Below are positions 42,353 through 54,735 of a stretch of DNA of 64,000 nt, piece by piece. Source of the DNA: Stercorarius parasiticus. Its lineage: Eukaryota; Chordata; Aves; Charadriiformes; Stercorariidae. The DNA lies in NCBI GenBank assembly GCA_013396915.1, contig VWZL01001979.1:310001-374000 (forward strand). Reading direction: 5' to 3'. The position numbers and the translations under genes are program-made. The notes beneath the pieces were generated by a model. It was not told the origin of the DNA and made no database searches. It saw only the letters and a program-made list of their open reading frames with translations. Positions within the stretch are counted from its first letter, which is position 1, and each line of letters begins with the position of its first letter.

Positions 42353-43568
42353 GTTAAGACAACTGCATGCTAGGAGTCTAAACTCACATTAAAGTTAGTA
42401 AAATTCTGAGGGTATTTACTGCTTAAATGTGGGTGTCTAGTATCACATTTGGAATTGCTGGGTATCCTGTCTGAGTCCCAGCAGACAAACCAGCAGCTGT
42501 AGGTTTCACACAGGTCCTATGTTATTCTACCTGCCGTATGAAGGTATAGTGGATACTCCAATGACTGTTTCAAATATCATTAGGTGCTTATGGTTAGATA
42601 ACCAAATCACATTTTTGGTCAATAAAGTCAAGAAAGCTCCAGAAGCTGATCAATCACCCTAATATAGACCCGGGACTGGATGTGGAAAACAAATTATTTT
42701 GGGATACTTTCATATGTCTGAGGCAGCTAAATGATGTTGGCAAGTGTATCACAAAATCCATAGAAAACTCAGTCTTCTGTGGCAGCAGGAAGCTGGGGAA
42801 ACCTCAAAATGGCATTGGACACCTAGGTTTAGGCTTTAGGTGCCTGTGCAGTCAAACAACCCTTTAAGCTACGCTGACCATATCAACTAGGTCTCCGTTT
42901 AGAATTATGTGAATATAGGTACTCAGTGCACAGACAGGCACTTATATGAATTTAGGTCTCTGCAGCTCAGATTGTATCCCAAATCACCTGCCAGATCCAG
43001 AAAAGGCTTGCTATTGTCTGAAACAGCATTTAGACTGCAAAAAATACACAAAGATCTTGCAATCTTTCAACACATGCACTCTGTCATTTTACACTTCTGT
43101 AGTTTTGTTTGCATTTAGAATACTGGGGGAAGTGGTGAAAAATTAATATAATACTTGTATCCCCAAGGAAAATATTGTGAAAACCACTTATCTGATACCA
43201 TAAATGTTTTAATGATGTTGAAGTATTATGATGTTAGCCTCAGCAATTAAATTCTCAGTGCAAATCACATTGATGCATTGAAGAAATATGTTCTTTGAAT
43301 ACTATAAACTACTAAAGCCTGATACCCTGTAAAGCGTGTCATGTTTAACATTGAAGAGATATGATTTCTGACTGAAGTTTCTCCTGCAACTGGAGCACAT
43401 GTAAACAAATTCAAGTAAGTTCCCTAAAGCTCAACAAGCATGTGCTCATTGCACACATTCCCTCAGACAAGATGCTTAATTAGTCTTTTATCTACCTGGC
43501 TAGCTCTTCACACAGAACTTCAAGCAACTTACATTTTCTGAGATCTCTATCAACTCTCTTAATTTAAG

Positions 43569-43697
43569 ATCTTTGTTGGCGACATGGATGTTGGGACTGA
43601 GTGCACCCTCAGGTGTCCCTGCCCGTGGCAGGGGGCTGGAACTAGGTGATCTTTAAGGTCCTTCACAACTCAAACCATTCTGTGATTCTATGATACT
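43569..43697 (+). mobile_element. CR1 LINE, internally deleted
   Basis: The left part (ttggcgacatggatgttggg, actgagtgcaccctcag) is from the reverse transcriptase region of CR1; the same 'gagtgcaccctcag' occurs in the longer copy at 46248. At about 43612 it joins directly to the extreme 3' block (gtgtccctgcccgtggcagg, gatctttaaggtccttcaca, attctgtgattctatgatac). Roughly one kilobase of element is missing between them. Confidence 0.85.
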
Positions 43698-45316
43698 CGG
43701 AAACAACAGGAGATGCAAGAGAGAAAAAGGCAGAAATACAGACACATAAAAAATTAGTTTTCCTACAGGTAGTTTAAATCATTCAGTGTTTAAAATGGAA
43801 GAGGTTAAACTAACTTTTTTGGAATGACTTACATACAGCCATGTTTGTTTCAATCAAGTTCTTTGTTTTGGTAAGCAGATGAGCTATCTGGTAAATTAAT
43901 GGTATCTTACCAAATCACTCACTGTATTGGTATTCCAAAGCCTACAGGAAACACACGTTAATTTATGTGTCGGATTTCCATGCATTCATAACAAAAGATT
44001 CCCTCCTTGCTCGCTTCTAATTCCACACATAGCATAAACGATCAGTTTGAATAAGGTTTCTGTCTAATAGTCTTTCTTAATCCTATAAAACTTAGGTTTC
44101 AATCTGACTTTCACTGTGACAAATTAGTACATTTTTATTACTGCTACTTGCAATGGTGAAGAGCATTTGATTATGATTTTATGACTCATAGAAACAAAGC
44201 AGATGTGGATAACCTCCACTGTGCATGAAGGGTACATTAAATAGTCATAGATAAATTTGATAGCCTTGAAAGTGTCTGTAAGTGCTTTAGCAGTTTCCAT
44301 GCAGACCGATGCTGCATATTTGTATTTAAAAGTAGGTATAGGTCTATAGATGTTTCCATTTAAAAAGTAAACATTTATCCCATATACCATTAGCTATGCT
44401 TTTCTTATCAAAATTTATGAGAAACTTCATGATCCATATTTTATGATCTTCAGATAGGATTAGATACATAGACTACAGAAGATTTATGTAACACACACTG
44501 CAGCTGGAGTTCCTTGAATACTTACTTCTCTGGGAGTTCCACTGTTTCCACCACCCACTTACTCATAGTTAGGAACCAGAACCAGTCGGGTCTACCAAAT
44601 ACACATCTTGAGAAGTTTGGACCCTAACTCCTTATCTTTATTACTGAAGATAGGTATGTTAAACATTTTTCTGCATTTGTATTTCATGTTTTCTTTCTCT
44701 GCTGTGGATTTCCCAAAACATATTGGAATCTGAGGGACTGAAGATGGAACAGTGAATAATGGAATAAAAGTACATACAATACACCTTAGATTCCAGCTAC
44801 TTCAGAGGCTTGTTACTTTTTCTTCTGTTAGGGCTTGTTCTACAACATACTGTACAGTTAATGCCTAAGCTATCTAGTAAGAGAAAAGCTGCCCCATGGG
44901 TCAAATATCTATCTATCTCCATCACCAGTGAGCTATTAATGAATACTTGGGGAAGAATACAGGAAGAAAAAAAAGCAGAGTTTGCATCTGATAATTCACC
45001 AAATATACCATTCCAACCTCTGGCAATGAATAACTCAAAGACTCCCTAAGCCAGGGTAACAGTCAGAAAAGTAATTTTAATAAGGATAAACCTATCTCCC
45101 CCTTTTAACCTGTTTTTGGACTTATTTGTATTTTTGGGCTCTATAGTATCATGCAACACTGACTTGTACCAATGAACTATACACTAAGTGAAAAAATTAT
45201 TTCTTTATACAGATTTTAAGCTTCCTCTCTGATGATTTTATTTGGCCTTCAGAAGATATTTTTTTGGTAAAAAATAAATACTAAAAGAAAAATGTAACTT
45301 ATCTCCTCCATTACAG

Positions 45317-45354
45317 TTGTTCATGGAGGATAAGTATAAATACTCCATGAACAA
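45317..45354. repeat. Inverted repeat, 12-base arms
   Basis: The arms ttgttcatggag (45317-45328) and ctccatgaacaa (45343-45354) are perfect reverse complements around a 14-base loop. Confidence 0.88.
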
Positions 45355-46462
45355 AATGAGATTATTTGATCATGAAGGTTTGACTGTTTTCCATATAAAA
45401 AGACTGTGTCCCTCAACTGATATATCCTTTATCATTACCTGACCTTGTTTTGAATGCCAGCCTGCCTTTGAAGACAAAATGAATGCAGTTGCTACGGACT
45501 GTGGGGGAAGTATCAACTGTACCCATTGTACCCTGTAAAAAGCACCCTACAAAAATTGTATTTATTCTTATAGGCTAGTCTCTTCCTCCTTAGGATAGTC
45601 TGTCAATAAATTTAGACAGATTATATGCATTATTAAAATCCATTTTCAACGTACCAAGTCCTTACGGTAAAATACAGATTTTACAAAATTGTGGGCAAAT
45701 AGTAACTGCAACTGGGAGAAATTCCTGGTGACTGGAAGAAAGCATATGTCACTCCTGTCTTCAAGAAAGGCAAGAAGGAAGATACAGGGAACTACAGGCC
45801 AGTCAGCCTCACCTCAATTCCTGGGAAGCCGACGAAGCAATGACACCTGGAAACCATTTCTAGGCACAGGAAGGACAAGAGGGTGATTAGGAATAGTTGG
45901 CATGGAGCTATGAAGGGGACATGGCGCTTTACTAAACTGGTAGCCCTCTGTGATGAGATGACTAGCATGGTAGATGAGGGGAGAGCAGCGGATGTTGCCT
46001 ATCTTGACTTTAGTGACGCTTTCAACACTTTCTGTCGCAACGTCCTCACAGACAAGTTAGCGATGTATGGACTAGATGAATGGACAGTGAGGTGGGCTGA
46101 AAACTGGCTCAACTGCCAGGGTCAAGGGTCTGTGTTCAGTGATCAGCAGCTTGAAGTCCTGTTGCAGGTCAGTCATTAATGATGTACACCATGAGTTCAT
46201 ACTACATCCAATACTACTTAAGCTCTTCAGTAATGGATGATAGGACAGAGTGCACCCTCAGCAAGTTTTCACTTGATGCAAAATTGGGAGGAGTGGTTGA
46301 TATGCCAGATGAGTTTTCTGCCATTTACACTGACCTTAAGAGATATGGAGAAGCGTGGCAACAGGAACCTCAGAAAACTCAGTAAAAGGAAAAGCAAAGT
46401 CCAGTAACCGGGTGGAATAACCCCATGCACCAGTCTATGCTCAGGGCTGACACACTAGAAAG

Positions 46463-46467
46463 CAGCT
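46463..46467 (+). repeat. Target-site duplication, left copy (cagct)
   Basis: Direct repeat with 47037-47041 that flanks the solo LTR. Confidence 0.88.
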
Positions 46468-47036
46468 TGTCCTGGTTTGGGCCAGATTGGCCAATGACAA
46501 CAGCTGCTCTGCCCCACCTCTAGCTCCAAAGAGAGGAAGACAACAGATAAAGAGATTTATGAGTTTAGAAAAAACTAAACTACTTTACTGAAATGTTCAT
46601 AATAAATTAAAAAGGAAATAATGAAATAAATACAATATGTACAAATATACACAAAACCATATCAAGCTCCCAGGGAGATGTCACTGGCAGGTACTGAAGA
46701 ATGGACTCAGTGAAAAATGGGAACACACTGACCGTGATCAAAAGGCAGATGAGCTGATGGTGTCCTCCTTAGATATCAGCCATTGAAGAAAGAGAACCAT
46801 TGAAGAAGAGCCAAACTAACCCCTTTGATCCCTCAGCTTTTCTACTGAGCATGGCAGATGGGATGGAACACACGATTGGTCAGTTTGGGTCACCTGACCT
46901 GTCCCCTCCTCCCCACAGGTGTGACCCCTCCACAGGGTAAACAACAGTCAGTGACCCTGGCTGCTGCAGCAACAAGCATAAGCAAGAGCTTCTCACTGAA
47001 CAGAAAGTTGGCTCTGCTCCACCCCAAACCAGGACA
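46468..47036 (-). mobile_element. Solo endogenous retroviral LTR, ERVL-like, nested in CR1
   Basis: A 569-base element that starts tgtcctggtttgg and ends with the exact reverse complement ccaaaccaggaca, giving 13-base terminal inverted repeats with the TG...CA ends of a retroviral LTR. It is flanked by the 5-base direct repeat cagct (46463-46467 and 47037-47041), a target-site duplication, and the CR1 reads through cleanly when it is removed. No internal retroviral sequence remains, so it is a solo LTR made by recombination. A 5-base duplication fits ERVL-type elements of birds. Minus orientation is inferred from its likeness, read on that strand, to avian LTRs of this family; the ends alone do not fix orientation. 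Confidence 0.9.
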
Positions 47037-47041
47037 CAGCT
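47037..47041 (+). repeat. Target-site duplication, right copy (cagct)
   Basis: Direct repeat with 46463-46467 that flanks the solo LTR. Confidence 0.88.
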
Positions 47042-48363
47042 TTGCAGACAAAGACCTAGAGGTCTTGGTGGATGACAAATTGCATGAGCCAGTGGTGTGC
47101 ACTTGTAGCAAAGAAGACCAGTAAAATCCTGGGCTGCATTAGGAAAACCATTGCCAACAGGTTGAAGGAGGTGATCCCTCACATCTACTCAGCAATGGGA
47201 AGGCCACATCTAGAGTACCACATCCCCTTCTGGGCTTCCCAGTACAGGACAGATACGGACCTACATGAGAGAGACCAGCAAAGGGCCAAAAGAGATGATT
47301 AAAGGCTGGGGCGTCTCTCATATGAGAGAGGCTGAGAGAGCTGGATTTTGTTCAACCTGAAAAACAGAATGTTCAGGGTCTGGGTTCTCATCAGTGTTTA
47401 TTAATACCTGATGGGAGGCTACAAGGAAGACAGAGGTAGACTATTCTCAGTGGTGCCCACTGATAGGAAAAAGGGCAATGGGCAAAAGCTGAAATACAGG
47501 AAAATCTGAATATAAGGAAACAGTTTTTCGTTGTGAGGGTGACTGAGCACTGGAACAGGTTGACCAGAGAGGTTGTGGAGTCTGTCCTTGGAGATATTTA
47601 AAATGCACTTGGACATGGTTGTGGGTAACCTGCTGTAGCTGACCCTGCTTTGAGCAGCAAGTTGGGCTACATGATCTCCTTAGGTCCCTTCCACCTTGAC
47701 TATTGGGCTATCCAGCATCTTCTTGAAAGCACCTTACTAAGCTACTTTACTTGCTGAAACAAATTAAGATCTTGACTGAAATGAACATGGGTGTATCATC
47801 TAAACCATTCCATCATCAATTTGAAACACTGAATGTTTTGAAACACTGAACTATTTGTAAAAATAAAATGCCTTTGTGTTATGTTCTCAAGAGGACAAAT
47901 GTTAACCATAGCACTGGCTGCTATGTGAAGGAGAGAACTTGGGACATCTCACAGAATCAAATAATCCACTCCAATGAGTCTTTTGTAATTTTCCTCATTT
48001 CCCCTCCGCTTTCTTCACAGATACAATGCTTGTGAAAGTTGGCCACATTAGCATTTGTACACTAGAGAACTGACCTGAGATGAAATACAAATGCACTGCC
48101 ACACTCAAACTGACCTTTATCCTCCACCTGTTATTCCCCAGAGGAACTGGAGAAAAGTTTACTTTATTTAGAGAAAAGCTCTGCCTCCACAATCCTTTCT
48201 GTGTGGATATCTTATGTAAATGAAGCAGCTACTCATCTCAGAATGATGACTTTGCACTGTAAACAAATAGGGGAGGAAAAATGCAGAAGTTGGTGGAACT
48301 GGTACTGTCTAAATCTAGAATGCAGGAGTATTCTACTTTTTCTAATTTAAATTAACACCAGGA

Positions 48364-48732
48364 GTGAGGCCTAGCCAAAAAAGCCCAAAAGCACCCAAAC
48401 CAACGGATGCTTTCCCACTGCTGGTTTCAGATATAATGACTCCTTTGAGTCTAGGAAAGACTTACGGTTATGTTGAGGTTAACGAAGTTGCATTGAATTC
48501 TTTCTCCACATTTTGGATTGTGGCCAATATGAATGCAGACTCAGGGGACTCAAAACCTCTTATTCTGGAAGTGAATGTAAACTTCCTGACCATATGGCAG
48601 TTTCAGTTACCTATAAAGGTAACCTATAAAGGCTTCCATTACCTGATGCCCTGTTCATACCACCATGTTTGTATCACACAAAGAAGACAGCCCTTTCCTC
48701 ATTTACTACTAATGATGAAGTATTTGGTATGA
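48364..48732 (+). other. Unassigned 122-codon open frame
   Basis: An open frame that starts with GTG, longer than most chance frames in this AT-rich DNA. It has segments such as KTYGYVEVNEVALNSF, STFWIVANMN and PLILEVNVNFLTIWQF, with an alternating hydrophobic pattern. I recognise no family. It lies in intron B-C on the strand opposite to the EYS-like exons, just right of the CR1 end. It may be a retrocopy fragment, an unknown repeat or chance. Confidence 0.2.
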
Positions 48733-50410
48733 AGTTTGATTAGAATTGCAAGTTCCACTCTGAATGTTTAGGGGTGTGTGTGAAGGACTTAGAAATGTCC
48801 TGTGATAAGAGCACTAACACAACAGTCTTCTGGTATTTTAGACTTGAACATATTATTTTCAAGGCCATTATCAGCCTCATAATTTTCTGCAAACTATCTC
48901 TGCAGTCTCTTCCTTCACATTCACAGGCTTAGCTCCCTGTGCTCAAGGTTAGCTCTGATACAGTGCAGCTGTGCAACCTCAGATCAGCCTGAGATGAAAA
49001 GAGCTAAGCTGTGAGAAAGACATGGGAGATGTCTCATCTGAGGCATTCATACCTGAGCTCAGAAGCTGCATTTAAGCTCAGGCCCTTGCCCTTGAGCTTT
49101 GACTGAGTTTACCATAAAGCTAAAGCCTGCTATAGTAAGCCCAGCAGTTTGTTGATCCTGACCTTGCCTTGCTGCCTTGACTTCCTGGCTTAACCTTAGA
49201 TCTTCCTTGTGATCATGGACTTGCTTGGAAGTTCCTGGACTTTTGGAAGATCTTTTTGGATGGTTACCACCACCACAGGTATCTCTTTGCCACCCTTGTT
49301 TGGGTACTATGGGACTCCACCCCTTGCCTGTAAGGTCACTGCCCCTGTGTACCTTGCTGCTATCCTTGGCTCCTGGCCTACCTTCCTTTATGGAGCAGCC
49401 CTCTTGACACTTATGCTCCTTGACATGTGCTAACACATCTGCTAGCTGTACTGGGGATCCCCTTGAGAGAATGGGCACAGGACAGAAGGTAATATGGTGC
49501 CTGAGAGGAACTGAAGATGGAATTTTTTTTCACTTTTCAGAAAAAAGTTTCTTTCCATTTTATTGCTTGGTTAGTTTTTCCCTCGTTGACAGTAAACTAG
49601 AATCTTCTGCTGTAGAAAGAAGCCCTGAAACTGGCTAACATCTGAAAAGTTATTAATTTCTTTCTTGACTTTGTTGCACAGAATCTGTGAAGGTAAATCT
49701 GAATCTTACTTGCAATAATCTGTTCCTTCTATTTTACAGATGTAAATACACCAAATAAATGGTGCGTAGATATTAAAATTAGCATCACTGTCATAATTTA
49801 TAAAGAAAAGGCATTCAAATAACAATTTCAAGCTTAGAGTTGTAGAGATAAGAATTACTGAAGAAAGAAAAAAAGAATTAAAAGAAAATGTACTCCTTTC
49901 TTTCCTTGTTACTAACCCCAAACTATTAAATGATACTATTAAGTGAAACCTGAAATGTGATGAGGTAAAGCACAAGCTCAAATTGTTGGTACCAACTGCA
50001 TATCTTTAACTACAGAAAGAACTGTCATAAAAAGGTAGTGGCAGCATGGCAATTTCAACCTTAGATAAAGCACTGGCATTTAGCCACCCTCAGAGGATTC
50101 TTTTGGTATGTTAAACAGAGAGAATAAAACATCGGACCAAAGCCAACAGGGTCAAGCATTCAAAGGAATTGTTTGATTTAGTTTCAAGGAACTTGTTTTC
50201 AAAATATCTGTCTGTATGCAATAGTTTCAAGTATGAGTTAGTAAAACAAATGAACAAAATAAAGAACAGTTACTAAAATATTGCACTTTTCAGCAAGGCT
50301 GGGTTTTATCTGAGTGAAGTTAACAAGGAAAAGGATTACATACAGTATTTTCTGTGCAAGAATGAATAGTCAGTTTAAGCGAAGGAGAAGAAAGAACGTC
50401 AGCATCTCAC

Positions 50411-50535
50411 CACAAATCCAGGCTTGCAAAAACAGGAATAACCAAAGCTAGGGTCCTTCTGAACACAGATGCCATGTATGCAGGGGTTGGATATGCACTC
50501 ATCAACATCCAACTCACAATGGAGGCCTTCCCATC
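50411..50535 (-). CDS. EYS: EYS-like exon B, calcium-binding EGF domain (partial gene)
   Basis: This second internal exon, also 125 bases, is flanked by acceptor ttttttattgccag and donor gtgaga. It starts with the two bases that complete the Gly codon left by exon A, giving CKCQQGWEGLHC and closing the first EGF domain. It then encodes a full calcium-binding type EGF start, [12 protein letters not shown], followed by [16 protein letters not shown] and FCKPGFV. It ends flush on a codon, and exon C supplies the last cysteine (GRSC). The DVDEC motif is the usual calcium-ligand signature at the start of cbEGF domains. No disabling change is visible. The exon is separated from exon A by a 4.2-kb intron and from exon C by a 9.9-kb intron that contains the split CR1 element. 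It is too short to show as a long ORF in its own frame; the longer ORF that overlaps it is in another frame. Confidence 0.85.
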
Positions 50536-51660
50536 CTGGCAATAAAAAAAACCAAACACAACCCAAATCCAAGACCTATTAAAATCCAAATCCATTTATT
50601 GAGTGTCAATCAAAAAAATCTGTAGGTAACTATAATCAATCCTCACATATATGTAAATATATAGTATACGATAGGTATGAACTGCTTTTGGCTGAGGTTT
50701 CTCAAAGTAAGAAGAAGAAAAGAAATAGTTTAACAATAAACAAACACAACTAAAACTATATGGACTTTACAATTATACTCTACTGAAAATCTATTAGGGC
50801 AGTTAATATTTGCTGACTTCTATTTCTGTAGAGACGTAAGTAAGCAAATAAGAGTGAAATCTGAATATATTCTCTCATAACCGACTTGATGGGTTGCCCT
50901 TCACCTACAGAATTATCTGTATTATTAGGTCTCTTGTGCCTAAGAACTGACAAGGGTTAAACGCTCCCTGAAAACCTCTTATCTCATTCCAGACCTGCAT
51001 AGTGTAACCAAAGCCATATTTTTTCCAAAATTTAAACTTAAAGAGTATGGAATTTCCTATCTTAATTTTTGACCTTTTTATCCTGTTCATTAAATTTTTG
51101 CATTATTGCCACACTGGGGAAGGAAAACTGGAGGTTTAGAGAGATGAAAATAGTCACAATTACACAAAATAAAACAAAGGGGAAAAGTTTAAAAGAGAAA
51201 CTCTGAGGCAGATTACTGTACCAGATCAATGTGGAGGACAACTTCTGAGCAAATAAGACTTGTTTTTTAATGCCTTCAGAGTACTATCCTCTTACACTTC
51301 AATACTCACATTACTGGCATTTTTGTTAATACACATCTTATAAAAATCTCCTTTACAATTAAGTATGCCCAAAACTGATCTGTAAGCTGTTTTTTAGATC
51401 ATGTAATTTAAGCCTGCCTTGAACTTGCTCCTCAGAGGCTAAACTGAACTGGAAGCAGCCCATTTGCTTGGCAAATACAAACCCAGAATTTTGTAATATA
51501 TGGCTAGCTATTGAAGAACATCAGACCTTCTGCCATGATACTCCCCATCACCCATTACAGATTTGTTATTTCTCCAATTTAATTTTTCCATTTAGAAACA
51601 AAGAAACAAACTCCCAGCGCAAACAAAACCAAAACCAGCAGTCTTCAGCTGATACAAAAC

Positions 51661-51978
51661 CTAGTTGCCCCTGTCCTGCATTTGCCTCAGAGCGTGTGTC
51701 AAATGGACCCACCAGTTGCCCTCCAGTCCTGCTTTAGATGCCCTGGTAGAAGTGTAGCTTGCCCCAGGTAAAGACCTCAGCTGTGAGGCTGCTATTAGTT
51801 CTAACGACTGCTGTTGTTGCTTTTGAGCTGTCTGAGATGCTGTTAGAATACTGTTTACATCTCTCTGTGCTGCTTCTGCACCTGAACAGCCTGCAGCTGC
51901 AGCCACAGATCCTGAACGTCCATCTATTATTCTAAGGGTATGGGGCCTGCTACTGGGAGAATAGCTGACAAAATTCAT
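51661..51978 (-). other. Unassigned 105-codon open frame, Gln/Ala/Ser-rich
   Basis: An open frame with an ATG, SVAAAAGCSGAEAAQRDVNS, ILTASQTAQKQQQQSLELIA, and a tail NWWVHLTHALRQMQDRGN. Its base composition is more GC-rich than the flanking intron. It shows no EGF cysteines and no splice-compatible role in the EYS-like chain. I do not recognise it; a fragment of a repeat or of an endogenous retroviral frame is possible but not shown. Confidence 0.2.
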
Positions 51979-53111
51979 GATCCATTACAGAAGAGATTTG
52001 TCAGAGCTAAATAATTTCCTCTTTCTGGTATCACATGCTGTCACCACATGCTTCGTTTTGTTCTCTGGAGGTTTTTGGAAAGCTGCAATCATCTGCCTTG
52101 TTCCTACCTCTCTTGCCACTATCTCTTTTCCATTTCACTAAATCACAAATGTGGATGTGTTGCTGGATATCTCAGACTTTCTGCCTTGTGGAAAGTTCTT
52201 TCCCTTAATTGCCTTTGCAGACACAAAAATACTCAATCCTGTCTCCATATTTCTAAAGGTGAAGGTTAGCAGAGAAATGCAAAACCTATCATATGTAAAT
52301 AGCAGTTATCTGCAACAAAAGCAAATTTATTCCAAGCATTTCTACTTTCTGCATCTGGAAGATATTGTTTCTTTATCTTCGTCAAACCACGACAATCTTC
52401 TAATCCCTTTCTTCAGTTGTGGAACCTTCCAAAAGGTTTCTTCCCAAATGTTCTCCTGCCAATCCAAATTCGCTCCTTTTCTGAGTGGTAACCTCATTTC
52501 TTCAGCTGTTTCAGAGACTCAAATAGCATTTGAAAATACCACATTAATTTAAAAAAACCAAGATATGTAACCATGATGCATATACCTAATGCATGTGGTT
52601 CCTTCACAGTGTCTTTTCCTGGTGAAGCAATAAGACAGAGGTCTTTCACCCCTAGTAGTGAATGCTATTATAAAAAGCAATGTAAAAGAAGGGCAGTTTA
52701 CACTTGGTTTGGAAGGTATTTAAAACATATTAACAGCAAGAGTGAGTTCTAAGGCCCTAGAGAAGCTTTTTCTGCTTATACCAAGCATTTCCATGTACAG
52801 TTGCATAGAGACAGCAGTTACAGTCCTTAGCTGGCAAGCAATTTTTAAATGTCTATGTTCAATTACATTTAAAGTATTACTAGCTTTAAAAATAATAAAA
52901 AAATTTTGAACTCGACAATGTATTCTGTGTGAGGCACTGTAATGATAAAAAAAAAAATCTTTTAAGTTTTCTTAAAGTCATCTGTATTGGTGAAGTGATA
53001 TATAGCCATATACAGTATCAGGTAGAGTGAGGGGACATACAGTTTTATCCATGTTGAATTTCCATTGTGTAACTGTGCTGAGAGGAAAAAAGATATATAG
53101 TACTGAAGATA

Positions 53112-53205
53112 GGTCATGACTCAGACTTTTAAGATCGGAAGGGACCATTATGATCATGAATTCTGACCCTCTGTATGGCAAAGTCCAGAAATTTTTCACT
53201 CAGTG
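53112..53205 (-). mobile_element. Ancient CR1-type LINE 3' remnant
   Basis: The window reads 'gactcagacttttaagatcg', 'gaagggaccattatgatcat' and 'gaattctgaccctctgtatg', the complement of the 3' end found in old CR1 subfamilies shared with other reptiles (aagggaccattatgatcatc-tagtctgacc type). It has diverged more than the other CR1 copies here and has lost the terminal repeat. Confidence 0.7.
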
Positions 53206-54735
53206 GTTCATACATCAGGAGTATAGTGTCTTTCTGGATTATTGAGTGTCTCTTAGACATAAAAAAAAGTTGCTATAAAAATATTAATCTGTCAGCAAGT
53301 TAGGCCTAAAATTAATTAGGCTCTAGTAAGCCAAAGATACTTCCATTTAAGTGTTACATAATAGAGTATCATTCCTCAGTACTGATTAAACAAATGAATA
53401 AACTGTCAATATTGATTCTCATTACATGTGCACACGTACCTTGCTTCAGTATCTGGCTTACTTTTTTTTTTTTAAATCTGTTACATGTAGTTTTGTAAAC
53501 TGCACTGGAGACACTGCAGAATGAAAAAATATGTAAAATCAAATATGTTCTTATTAATATTGAATTCATTATGTGTTTTCTTTATAATGAGGAACAAGCA
53601 TGAATATAAATCTATGTAAAAATTACATGAACAGATTGCTAGAAAGACTGAAGAAAAGTTTTGTGTAATACATATATGGTCACTTGACTTCAGGAGAGTT
53701 TAGCAAGATCTTATTGTTTGTAAATGGAAGCCACCAAGGTGAACACACCTCATTACAAAGAGGATAAGCACATCAGTTGTACGAAGATACCATGGGAGAA
53801 TATTTATCTTCCAGAATACATATAACTAATCTCTAAAATAATCACTAAGAAATCTTGGATCAGTACCATCAAAGAAAGTATTCAGCAGTGCAGGTCAGTA
53901 CAACAGGAAACAATAGACTTAAACTGAAAACTTAGAAGTTTCAGGAGATAGGTACTAGCGTAATTCTTAAATTAAGAGTAACTGAATTATGGAGCAGAAT
54001 GCTTCAAGGTAGTAATTTATACCCTACTTATGTTGACAAAAGGCTCTCTGATAATAGACATGACAGGAGACAGTGAGTAGTCCTGAACAGATTAATTTTG
54101 TCATTGCGTGACAATGCAAGCTGATTGTGACCTTTGCTTTTGTATAAATCCTAAACCCCTTACAGTTTCCTAAGTCACAAGATTTGTTTAAGTTGATCTA
54201 TGCTAGCATAAGAAAACAGCTCCTGTTTTTTTTAGAAAGTGCTTGTTTTCATTCTATTTATAATGGTTCAGAAAATTTCTTTTCATCCCAGCCAGCAGAC
54301 CTAAGCATGGGTATGTGTGACGACAACAGCAGCAGCAACAATAATAATAAATATTAGTTAAAATGTTCATAATTTCTTTTCAGTCAGTCTTATTCTGTAG
54401 CTAGTTAAATTACCTAGTCACTATATATTGCCTACTTGACTGCTTGGTCAGTAAGTTACATTAGTAAAGATCATACATAATAAACTTAGCTCTAGATAAT
54501 TCTTCAGACTCACTTAGTGAGCTGGTTTTAGTGTTAAGTCTTTCTAACATGCTTATTAGACTAGTTGATTCTCTTTAGATTTGGCTCAAAAAGGCTTGTC
54601 AAAGAGATAGTTAATCTTTTTGCACCTTATAGGTTATATACAAAGAGCTTGATATCATTTACCGATTTTCTCAGTAGTAAAACTGGTAATTCAAAACTAT
54701 CATTGCTTAAGATTGTTCTGTCAGGCGTCAGTTAC

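Larger units (their letters stand above)
45693..47705 (+). mobile_element. CR1 LINE, long 5'-truncated copy split by a solo LTR
   Basis: The longest CR1 copy here. The left part encodes reverse transcriptase sequence: 'VTPVFKKGKKEDTGNYRPVS', then DEMTSMVDEGRAADVAYLDF and SDAFNTF (the first catalytic Asp motif, usually YLDFSKAFDTV), then DEWTVRWAENWLN. The copy has in-frame stops and shifts and cannot be active. It breaks at 46467, resumes at 47037 after the nested LTR ('gaaagcagct' continues as 'ttgcagacaaagacctagag') and runs to 'acatgatctccttaggtccc' near 47690, where the 3' terminal repeat is poorly kept. Confidence 0.92.
40465..50410 (-). other. Intron B-C, about 9.9 kb
   Basis: Intron between exons B and C with GT-AG ends. 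It contains the internally deleted CR1 at 43569-43697, the long CR1 at 45693-47705 with its nested solo LTR, a 24-base palindrome at 42329-42352, a hairpin at 45317-45354, and one unexplained ORF at 48364-48732. The remainder is unassigned AT-rich sequence. Confidence 0.7.
50536..54735 (-). other. Intron A-B, about 4.2 kb
   Basis: Intron between exons A and B with GT-AG ends. It holds an ancient CR1 remnant near 53112-53205 and an unassigned open frame at 51661-51978 on the minus strand. Nothing else was recognised. Confidence 0.7.

Noticed and set aside
42240..42960. Recurring 'taggtgcct'/'taggtct' strings that recall an old reptilian repeat
   Set aside because: The similarity is too weak and scattered to set element boundaries by eye.
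46858..47182. Overlapping frames on both strands of 68-100 codons
   Set aside because: They lie across the solo LTR and its CR1 junction and do not represent genes.
49059..49478. Minus-strand 139-codon frame
   Set aside because: It is a low-complexity, Lys/Gln/Gly-rich reading of a pyrimidine-rich plus strand, with no recognisable domain. It has no splice-compatible link to the exon chain.
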